From: JAILLW01 sp045640525
Lineage (GTDB): Bacteria > Bacillota > Clostridia > Lachnospirales > Lachnospiraceae
Length of the DNA: 64,000 nt
Assembly (NCBI GenBank): GCA_045640525.1
Contig: JAZUFE010000028.1
Location: 1 to 64,000 of the forward strand
Reading direction: 5' to 3'
The position numbers and the translations under genes were made by a program. The notes under the pieces were generated by a model that saw nothing but the letters and a program-made list of their open reading frames with translations, did not search any database and was not told the DNA's origin. How positions within the stretch are numbered: position 1 is the first letter of the stretch; each line of letters opens with the position of its first letter. Below are positions 1 to 5,579 of this stretch, piece by piece.

Positions 1-1
1 A

Positions 2-29
2 GAAGTAGCAGCACAGATGAATGCTTAAG
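2..29 (+). CDS. C-terminal tail of an unidentified gene (partial, cut by window start)
   Basis: The frame beginning at base 2 reads EVAAQMNA and stops at 27-29, directly before a strong terminator-like hairpin. That is what the 3' end of a gene running in from the left would look like. A near copy of this tail (VAEQMNA, stop) recurs at 1248-1271. Eight residues are not enough to name a family, so reality of the gene is inferred only from the terminator and the duplicated tail. Confidence 0.3.
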
Positions 30-40
30 TAAAAGCAGAG

Positions 41-100
41 TGGAATATAATAAAGAGTCCGATGCAAGCTTGCTTGTAATCGGGCTCTTTTTATATTCCA
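41..100 (+). terminator. Rho-independent terminator (inner hairpin)
   Basis: A stem of about 22 bp (41-50/91-100 and 52-63/79-90, one unpaired base between) with a short T-run follows the stop codon at 29. The arms are nearly symmetrical, so it could act in both directions. Confidence 0.55.
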
Positions 101-110
101 TTGTGCGCGC

Positions 111-165
111 GGCGCATTCGCCACGCGTCGTAAGGCGCGGGGAGAACGCGATGCTTTTACTTAAG
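111..165. repeat. Flanking direct repeat, copy 1
   Basis: A segment of about 55 bp that starts ggcgcattcgccacgcg, continues through taaggcgcgg and ends tgcttttacttaag. It is matched with a few substitutions and a small indel at 1380-1433. The two copies are in the same orientation and bracket the MNT/HEPN gene pair, so they could mark the ends of an inserted or exchanged cassette. Confidence 0.6.
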
Positions 166-279
166 CATTCTGCGAAGAAGGCACCGCTTGTTCGTAAAAA
201 TTTACAAATCGAAAATGTCTCGAGTGTATGTTGAAATAGTGATGTTCAGATGATAATATGATGGTGAGGAGATGAACTT

Positions 280-630
280 ATGCAGAAAAAGGATATTGTT
301 GAACAATTGAAAAGCATATGTGATAGGTATTCGGATATACTGGGTACTGTGATTTTATTTGGTTCCTATTCGCGAAATGAAGCCAATGATAATTCGGATA
401 TAGATCTGTATGTTGAACCGATAGATAGAAGCATGACTACGTCTCAATTTGGTGCAAACAAGAGGTATAAAGAGTTTAAATGTACTTTATATGATAGTTT
501 TTCAACCGACTTTGATATTCTGGCATATGGTGGGAAAAGAGACTTGGCAAATATCAAGAGAAGCCCGATATGGACACGAATAATGAAGGATGGAGTAGTA
601 ATTTATGACCAAGGAACAAAAGCAATATAA
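280..630 (+). CDS. MNT-type minimal nucleotidyltransferase, probable antitoxin
   Basis: This 116-residue protein has the minimal nucleotidyltransferase signature: G28-S29 followed by D40-x-D42 (GSYSRNEANDNSDIDL), with a third acidic residue at D79 (DFDIL). These form the metal and NTP-binding site of the pol-beta superfamily. In characterised MNT/HEPN pairs the MNT partner inactivates the HEPN RNase by adding AMP; that role here is inferred from pairing with the next gene, whose start overlaps this gene by 26 bases. The start at 280 follows an aggag ribosome binding site at 267-271. All three catalytic acids are present. Defence or plasmid-stabilisation roles known for such pairs cannot be told apart from sequence. 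Confidence 0.85.
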   Translation: MQKKDIVEQLKSICDRYSDILGTVILFGSYSRNEANDNSDIDLYVEPIDRSMTTSQFGANKRYKEFKCTLYDSFSTDFDILAYGGKRDLANIKRSPIWTRIMKDGVVIYDQGTKAI

Positions 631-985
631 AGCGTTGATACAAGCTGACTTAAAAATTGCCGAAAATTATGGAGAATCTGATGATAAAGCATTGCGTTTG
701 CAAGCTGCATATCATGTTCAGCAGGCGATAGAGAAGACCATAAAATTGAAAGCAGAAGTACTTGGAGTCTCGTTATGGGGGCATGATATCGATGTGCTGA
801 TACAAAAGTGTAATGATGCAGGTATTGATATTAAAGTTCCGAAATTGATTAAAGAGAAAGCTGACATGTATACTCATTGGGAGGCAGAGTGTAGATATTT
901 TCCCATAAAAGTTGTTAGAAAAGATAGCATTATGAGTGCGTACAATTGTGTGAAAGAATGGCTTGATTCCGATGTAACAAAATGA
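605..985 (+). CDS. HEPN-domain protein, probable toxin partner of the MNT protein
   Basis: The 126-residue all-helical protein carries the HEPN-family helix AAYHVQQAIEK (34-44) and a later HD-containing helix. HEPN proteins paired with MNT enzymes are often RNases. The usual R-x4-6-H catalytic motif is not clear near the C-terminus, where CRYFP appears instead; the only R-x5-H is R31 to H37 inside the QQA helix. It may therefore be a non-nuclease HEPN or a divergent one. The start ATG at 605 lies inside the upstream gene and has ggatggag before it, indicating translational coupling. Its partner and overlap make a two-gene module very likely; toxicity is inference. Confidence 0.75.
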   Translation: MTKEQKQYKALIQADLKIAENYGESDDKALRLQAAYHVQQAIEKTIKLKAEVLGVSLWGHDIDVLIQKCNDAGIDIKVPKLIKEKADMYTHWEAECRYFPIKVVRKDSIMSAYNCVKEWLDSDVTK

Positions 986-1028
986 TTTGGTTGATATCGT
1001 TTACGTTTGAACATTCATACACAGAATT

Positions 1029-1169
1029 GCCCCAGCAGATTTTTCGGAAATGGGGCGAATTAAAAATCTGCCCCATTTGGGTTGCCCCAAAATGGGGCAA
1101 AAATTTTCGGAGATTTTCGAGTAAAAAATGACCCGGAAAAAAAGTTGCCCCAATCGAGCGTGGGGCAAA
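1029..1169. repeat. Cluster of GCCCCA / TGGGGC hairpins
   Basis: Seven copies of gcccca or its complement occur in 140 bases: 1029, 1051 (complement), 1070, 1084, 1093 (complement), 1147 and 1161 (complement). They pair as hairpins 1029-1034/1051-1056, 1048-1056/1070-1078, 1082-1088/1094-1100 and 1144-1152/1161-1169. Reading frames over this stretch exist on both strands but look like by-products of the repeats. Function unknown; a structured RNA, a repetitive extragenic element or a transposon remnant are possible. Confidence 0.55.
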
Positions 1170-1247
1170 CGAAAAAACCGAGAAAAATGAAAATGAGAGA
1201 ATCGATAGAAAACAAGGGGTCTGAACGAAAATCAGAGAACAAAAAAG

Positions 1248-1271
1248 GTAGCGGAACAGATGAATGCCTGA
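1248..1271 (+). other. Duplicated gene-tail fragment (VAEQMNA, stop)
   Basis: The frame reads VAEQMNA and stop, matching the tail at 2-29 (VAAQMNA) with one residue changed. The frame is closed upstream by a stop at 1206-1208, so this is a fragment and not a gene. It is followed, as at the left copy, by a terminator hairpin and then the direct repeat at 1380-1433, suggesting that a whole block of gene end, terminator and repeat was duplicated. Confidence 0.4.
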
Positions 1272-1319
1272 GCCCTTGGGCCCTTGGGGACGGGGTTAGC
1301 GGTTCATAAACAATAATAT

Positions 1320-1358
1320 AAAGGACGTGGTTGAGTTTACTCGATGCCACGTCCTTTT
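1320..1358 (+). terminator. Rho-independent terminator
   Basis: aaaggacgtgg at 1320-1330 pairs perfectly with ccacgtccttt at 1347-1357 across a 16-base loop, ending in a T-run. It could end transcription of the MNT/HEPN pair or of a lost gene whose tail is at 1248-1271. Confidence 0.7.
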
Positions 1359-1379
1359 ATTGTGCAACATGACGCGATC

Positions 1380-1433
1380 GGCGCATTCACCACGCGCCGT
1401 AAGGCGCGGGGGAATGCACTGCTTTTACTTAAG
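1380..1433. repeat. Flanking direct repeat, copy 2
   Basis: Same-orientation copy of 111-165: ggcgcattcaccacgcg, then taaggcgcgg, ending ctgcttttacttaag. It lies downstream of the MNT/HEPN pair and the 1320-1358 terminator, at the same relative place as copy 1 after its terminator. Confidence 0.6.
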
Positions 1434-1471
1434 TGTTCATGCTGCCCGTTTCTACAAAGCCTTCATACAAG

Positions 1472-1714
1472 TGGACTCAAATCGTACTGTTTCTTGATTT
1501 TAAGTCCATTTCACCTTGCATTTGCACTTCGATGTGTGGATATTGGACTTGAATCGAACTGTTTTTTTCGATTAAGTCCAATGTTTTTCAGAATTTGGAC
1601 TTAAATCATTGATTTTCATCTTATAGAGTCCAAACACCCTTGCACAGAATTTGCAGCACACCTCTTTTGGACTTTTTCTTTAAAAATCGACTTGTTTAAG
1701 TCCATCGATGTTCA
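1472..1714. repeat. Tandem array of four TGGACTT-based hairpins
   Basis: Four successive inverted repeats share the arm tggact(t). The pairs are 1472-1484/1496-1508, 1544-1556/1569-1580, 1594-1601/1627-1634 and 1678-1684/1708-1714. The first two have about 12 paired bases with a bulge and 12-base loops. A lone half-copy, gagtcca, sits at 1755-1761. Spacing between units is 50-80 bases. No convincing reading frame covers the array. It could be a structured RNA, a set of protein-binding sites, or a repeated element; nothing here decides among them. Confidence 0.5.
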
Positions 1715-1761
1715 TACATGTAAACATTATAAGCATTCAGGATTCAACGTATATGAGTCCA

Positions 1762-2003
1762 TCAGAATTTTAATAATAGGAATCAGGTTCAGCCATCGGT
1801 CTTGCGCATATAAGCAGCGTAAGCAGCCGACTTCAATACGGAATTTACTTTGGCAATTAATAGGCAATTAATAGCAAATTAGCAGAAATCCAGAAGATTA
1901 TCCCTTCTTTTAGGAAATTCGTATATATAGTTAAGAATATCAATTAAAGAGGTTCCTTTATGAATAACCGATTTTAATATGCATAGAAATGGAGGGATTG
2001 ATT
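1762..2003. other. Intergenic stretch with a short tandem duplication
   Basis: No gene is visible. The 11-mer ggcaattaata is tandemly duplicated at 1852-1862 and 1863-1873. The AT-rich part from 1920 presumably holds the promoter of the small gene at 2004, but no good -35/-10 pair could be assigned. Confidence 0.4.
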
Positions 2004-2288
2004 ATGATGAAAGATACAGAAAATATGTTAATGGACGAAGAACTTAGTATAGTAAATGGTAGCACCGGTAAGAAATGTCTTTCGAAAAAGGCTATCGATA
2101 AACTTTGTGACAAAATAGAACAGCTTGATGTAGACCCACAATCCAAAAAAAGAGAATTAACTAATGTCAGATGCAGCCGTGGCAATATTAAGATACTTAA
2201 AGAACACTTTTTGTCATTATCGCGTATGAACCACAAATGGTCAGAAATATATAGGTATATTCATGAACTTGAGTGGTATGACGTTTAA
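2004..2288 (+). CDS. Small protein with bacteriocin-leader-like N-terminus
   Basis: The start at 2004 (MMKDTENM) is preferred over the ATG at 1989 because ggaggg at 1991-1996 sits seven bases ahead of it. The product is 94 residues. Its segment MDEELSIVNGST resembles the leader ends of double-glycine and Nif11-type peptide precursors (EEL-x-x-V-x-G-G), although the second Gly is Ser. The rest is basic and helical-looking, with three cysteines and a tryptophan-rich end. No modification enzyme or peptidase-containing transporter is in the window, so a peptide-precursor role is only a suggestion. No family was recognised. Confidence 0.5.
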   Translation: MMKDTENMLMDEELSIVNGSTGKKCLSKKAIDKLCDKIEQLDVDPQSKKRELTNVRCSRGNIKILKEHFLSLSRMNHKWSEIYRYIHELEWYDV

Positions 2289-2360
2289 ATGACTCTGCCC
2301 AATTGCGCTAAATGACTAAATCGCGATGCGCGCATCCCCTATATGCGTTTACTGTGTGCA

Positions 2361-2389
2361 TTTACAGTACCCGTTAATAAATATATAAT
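2361..2389 (+). promoter_or_regulatory. Sigma-A promoter of the hydrogenase-like kinase gene
   Basis: TTTACA at 2361-2366 and TATAAT at 2384-2389 are 17 bases apart. Transcription would begin near 2396, downstream of the ATG at 2343, which supports the later start at 2439. Confidence 0.65.
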
Positions 2390-2438
2390 AGAATGTAACA
2401 TGCGTGACAACGCAGAATGGGGGATGGGGGAGACAGTC

Positions 2439-4937
2439 ATGAAAACGAGCATGTCTTTGATATATACCAACGATAATTGTATAGGCTGTAATCGTTGTAT
2501 CAGTGTGTGTTCATCAAACGGTGCCTGCACAGCCGTTGAAGAAAACGGCAAACACAGAATTAAGGTAGATCCTAACCGATGTGTCGGATGCGGAGCATGC
2601 CTGGATGTATGCGAACATAGGGCAAGAGAGTATTACGATGATACGGAGCGATTTTTTGAAGATTTGAAGGCAGGTAAAAATATATCTGTTCTTGTTGCAC
2701 CTGCATTTAAAGCCAATTATCCGGATGAGTACAATGCCGTTTTGGGATACATTCATAAGATGGGGGCCAAACGTTTCATTAACGTTTCTTTCGGCGCAGA
2801 TATAACTACCTGGGGCTATCTAAATTATATCATTAAGAATGATATTAAAGGCGGCATAAGTCAGCCCTGCCCTGCTGTTGTGGCATATATCGAAAGACAT
2901 ATACCCGAACTTATAGGTAATCTTATTCCGATTCAAAGTCCCCTTATGTGTGCGGCAATATACGCACGTAAATATATGCATATAGAAGATGAGTTTGCGT
3001 TCATTTCTCCTTGTATTGCCAAGAAACTGGAAATCTGTGATCCGGTTAATGAAGGCAGGGTGAGTTATAATGTTACCTTTAAGCATCTTATGCAGTATAT
3101 AGAAAATCATCCGATGGAAGCGGAACCTTATGACGATGAGCTTGAGTATGGCCTTGGAAGCGCATATTCAATGCCCGGAGGTCTCAAAGAGAATATTCAC
3201 TGGTTCATGGGTGAGGATGTTTTCGTTCGCCAGATGGACGGAGAAAAGAGAATGTATAGATATCTTGAAAATAATAAAGATATTCTGCTTTCGGAAGATG
3301 TACCGTTCGTGTTGGTGGATGCTCTTAATTGCTCAAACGGATGCATATACGGTACCGCGTGCGATTCGGAGAAATATGATGACGATAGAGTTCTTTTTAA
3401 TCAGATAAAGATAAAGAATTCGGTGAAACGCAGTCAAGATAACACGCCGTGGGATTCGAAGTTAAGCTGTAACGAAAGATTCGAAAAACTAAACGAAAGA
3501 TTTAAAGATCTTAACATCAATGATTATATGAGGTCGTATGAGGATAAGTCATCCGACTGTGTTTATGTTACTCCTACCGAAGAAGAGCGTGATGCGATTT
3601 TCAATTCGATGGGAAAAACCATGCCGGAAGAGCGCAAAATCAATTGCGCAATGTGCGGTTATGATTCATGTACGCAAATGGCAAATGCAATTTTTAATGG
3701 TTTTAATTCCAAAGAAAATTGTGTGAACTACTTAAGATATGAGGTGCTTGAACAGGAGAAACAGTCTGCCGCAGCGGCTGCTGCCAGTGATGCCAAGAGT
3801 ACGTTCCTTGCCAATATGTCACATGAAATCAGAACTCCGCTTAACGGAGTCCTTGGTATGAATAATATGATATTGCAAGAGAGCAATGAACCGCAGGTAA
3901 TAAAATACGCAAGAGATATCGAGACCGCGGGAAGAGGGCTTCTTACAATTATCAATGACATTCTTGATCTGTCAAAGGTTGAATCGGGCAAAATTACATT
4001 CAACTGTGATAACTACAGTCTTATTTCGCTAATTGACGACTGTCATACAATCAATTCGAATTTTGCATTAAGAAAAGGATTGTATTCTGAAATTAAATTT
4101 GCCAAACCTGTTCCTCGAAACCTGTACGGTGATGAAGCCAGAGTGCGACAGGTTATCATGAATCTTATGTCGAATGCTATCAAGTATACGGAAAAAGGCG
4201 GGGTTACCGTTACCCTTGATTGGGAAGCCCGGGATGAGGGAAATGCATTGATAAGCGTATGCGTTTCCGATACGGGACAGGGAATTTCGGCAGAGGATTT
4301 GCCCGGAGTATTTGATCCTTTCAAGCGGATGAACGAGAAGCGAAATACATACATTCCGGGGACGGGACTGGGACTTCCGATATCAAAGCAATTGGCGGAA
4401 TTGATGGGCGGAACGATAACAGTCCAAAGCGTTGAAGGGGAAGGCTCGAAATTTACCGCCACGTTTGTTCAAAAACTTGTCGGAACGGATACGGTCGGAA
4501 GCATTACGCAAGATGAAGATATGAATCTTGACAAAACCGAAAAGACTCAGGAATTTACATCTGCGAACAGTGCGATTTTGGCAGTGGATGATACTCCGAT
4601 TAATCTGAAGGTGGTTAAGGGATTACTGAAACAGACACTGATCAATGTGGATACTGCAGACAGCGGATTTATTGCATTGGAGATGCTGCGTAATAAAAAG
4701 TATGATTTGATTTTGATGGACCACATGATGCCTGATATGGACGGGGTTGAAACCTTGCACAGATTGCGGAAGGAAACGGATAATCCGAATATAGATACCC
4801 CGGTATTCGTACTTACCGCCAATGCCATGCGCGGCGCATGCGAAGAGTATATGGCGCAGGGATTCGCGGATTACATTTCCAAACCCGTTATTCCGGGTGA
4901 ACTGATTGCCAAAATTCGTACGATACTTGAAAAATAG
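2439..4937 (+). CDS. Hybrid histidine kinase with [FeFe]-hydrogenase-like sensor domain
   Basis: The 832-residue protein has, in order: two ferredoxin [4Fe-4S] motifs (C14/17/20/24 and C48/51/54/58); a hydrogenase large-subunit-like domain (about 70-365); a four-cysteine Fe-S domain (C403/406/411/428); a HisKA dimerisation helix with H462 (MSHEIRTPLN); an HATPase domain with GTGLGLPIS; and a receiver domain with phospho-acceptor D761. The hydrogenase part keeps the four expected H-cluster cysteines: C144 (SQPCP), C192 (SPCIAKK), C298 and C302 (NCSNGC). The cysteine normally next to C144, which carries protons in catalytic enzymes, is P143. No transmembrane segment is evident. It probably senses H2 or redox state and signals by phosphorelay. 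The start at 2439 has a gggggag site and lies below the promoter; the longer frame from 2343 does not. Confidence 0.85.
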   Translation: MKTSMSLIYTNDNCIGCNRCISVCSSNGACTAVEENGKHRIKVDPNRCVGCGACLDVCEHRAREYYDDTERFFEDLKAGKNISVLVAPAFKANYPDEYNAVLGYIHKMGAKRFINVSFGADITTWGYLNYIIKNDIKGGISQPCPAVVAYIERHIPELIGNLIPIQSPLMCAAIYARKYMHIEDEFAFISPCIAKKLEICDPVNEGRVSYNVTFKHLMQYIENHPMEAEPYDDELEYGLGSAYSMPGGLKENIHWFMGEDVFVRQMDGEKRMYRYLENNKDILLSEDVPFVLVDALNCSNGCIYGTACDSEKYDDDRVLFNQIKIKNSVKRSQDNTPWDSKLSCNERFEKLNERFKDLNINDYMRSYEDKSSDCVYVTPTEEERDAIFNSMGKTMPEERKINCAMCGYDSCTQMANAIFNGFNSKENCVNYLRYEVLEQEKQSAAAAAASDAKSTFLANMSHEIRTPLNGVLGMNNMILQESNEPQVIKYARDIETAGRGLLTIINDILDLSKVESGKITFNCDNYSLISLIDDCHTINSNFALRKGLYSEIKFAKPVPRNLYGDEARVRQVIMNLMSNAIKYTEKGGVTVTLDWEARDEGNALISVCVSDTGQGISAEDLPGVFDPFKRMNEKRNTYIPGTGLGLPISKQLAELMGGTITVQSVEGEGSKFTATFVQKLVGTDTVGSITQDEDMNLDKTEKTQEFTSANSAILAVDDTPINLKVVKGLLKQTLINVDTADSGFIALEMLRNKKYDLILMDHMMPDMDGVETLHRLRKETDNPNIDTPVFVLTANAMRGACEEYMAQGFADYISKPVIPGELIAKIRTILEK

Positions 4938-4940
4938 TTG

Positions 4941-4949
4941 TGTTATACT
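4941..4949 (+). promoter_or_regulatory. Possible extended -10 promoter
   Basis: TGTTATACT (TG, one base, TATACT) lies just after the kinase stop codon and 43 bases before the DJ-1 gene. There is no good -35 at the right distance, so this is tentative. Confidence 0.3.
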
Positions 4950-4991
4950 AAATGGTACAAAATATATTGTTTGGAATAAATTGGAGAGAAA

Positions 4992-5549
4992 ATGAAAAAA
5001 GTTTGTATATTTTTCACCGAAGGATTTGAGGAAATAGAAGCGCTTACCGTTGTGGATTTATTAAGAAGAGCATCAATAGATGCGAGCATGGTTTCCGTTA
5101 CCGGGAAACTTCAGGTTAACGGCGCCAGAGGGATAAAGATAGAGGCGGATGCTTTGTTTGAAGATGTTGATTATGACGAGGTTCAAATGATAGTTCTTCC
5201 GGGAGGCTCTCCGGGATGGAAGAATCTTGAAAAGTGTGAGAAACTGATGAAACTGGTGGATGATTTTGCTTCAAAGGGCAGAAGAATTTCGGCAATTTGC
5301 GGTGCTCCGTCAGTACTTGGTCGAAGAGGAATATTAAAGGGCAGGACTGCCTGCGTGTACCCCGGAATGGATGAGTCTTTGGAGGGGGCTGTGGTAACAC
5401 ACAAAGAGGTTGCGGTTGACCGAAATATCATTACATCAAGAGGTGTGGGTACGGCCATACCGTTTTCTTTGGCAATTATTGAAGAATTAACCGATGTCGC
5501 AACAGCCCAAAAGATTTCGGACAGCATTGTTTATCGACTGGAACAGTAA
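4992..5549 (+). CDS. DJ-1/PfpI family protein
   Basis: At 185 residues this is the usual length for the YajL/DJ-1 branch of the class I glutamine amidotransferase-like fold. C103 lies in the nucleophile-elbow motif AICGAP, and the N-terminal FTEGFEEIEA supplies the conserved acidic residue next to it. Family members act as protein or metabolite deglycases, glyoxalases or oxidative-stress chaperones; sequence alone does not decide which. A ggagag site precedes the ATG. It sits between a redox-type sensor kinase and a diguanylate cyclase in the same direction, and may be transcribed together with the latter, 30 bases downstream. Confidence 0.85.
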   Translation: MKKVCIFFTEGFEEIEALTVVDLLRRASIDASMVSVTGKLQVNGARGIKIEADALFEDVDYDEVQMIVLPGGSPGWKNLEKCEKLMKLVDDFASKGRRISAICGAPSVLGRRGILKGRTACVYPGMDESLEGAVVTHKEVAVDRNIITSRGVGTAIPFSLAIIEELTDVATAQKISDSIVYRLEQ

Positions 5550-5579
5550 CAAACAGGCGCGCAGCGCGCTAAGGATAAT

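Larger units (their letters stand above)
19..170. repeat. Nested inverted repeat around a terminator
   Basis: Bases 19-37 (gaatgcttaagtaaaagca) are the exact reverse complement of 152-170, a perfect 19-bp inverted repeat. Inside it lies a second hairpin: 41-50 pairs with 91-100 and 52-63 pairs with 79-90 (one mismatch or wobble), loop 64-78. The inner hairpin carries a T-run near 88-92 and probably terminates the gene ending at 29. The outer arms are not needed for a terminator and suggest an element end or a processed RNA. Confidence 0.6.

Noticed and set aside
40..234. Short frame on the plus strand through the left repeat
   Set aside because: It runs through the terminator hairpin and the direct repeat, has no ribosome binding site and resembles no protein.
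1060..1350. Open frames on both strands over the GCCCCA hairpins
   Set aside because: Low-complexity products, no ribosome binding site, and the region is explained by repeated hairpins and a terminator.
2343..2438. N-terminal extension of the hydrogenase-like kinase
   Set aside because: It starts upstream of a well-formed promoter (2361-2389), and the ATG at 2439 has a strong ribosome binding site.
4927..4949. TTGAAA/TATACT promoter before the DJ-1 gene
   Set aside because: The boxes are only 11 bases apart, too close for sigma-A; only the extended -10 is kept as a weak candidate.
5556..5570. gcgcgcagcgcgc palindrome before the diguanylate cyclase gene as a regulatory hairpin
   Set aside because: A one-base loop cannot form a stable hairpin and there is no T-run; it may be a chance palindrome.
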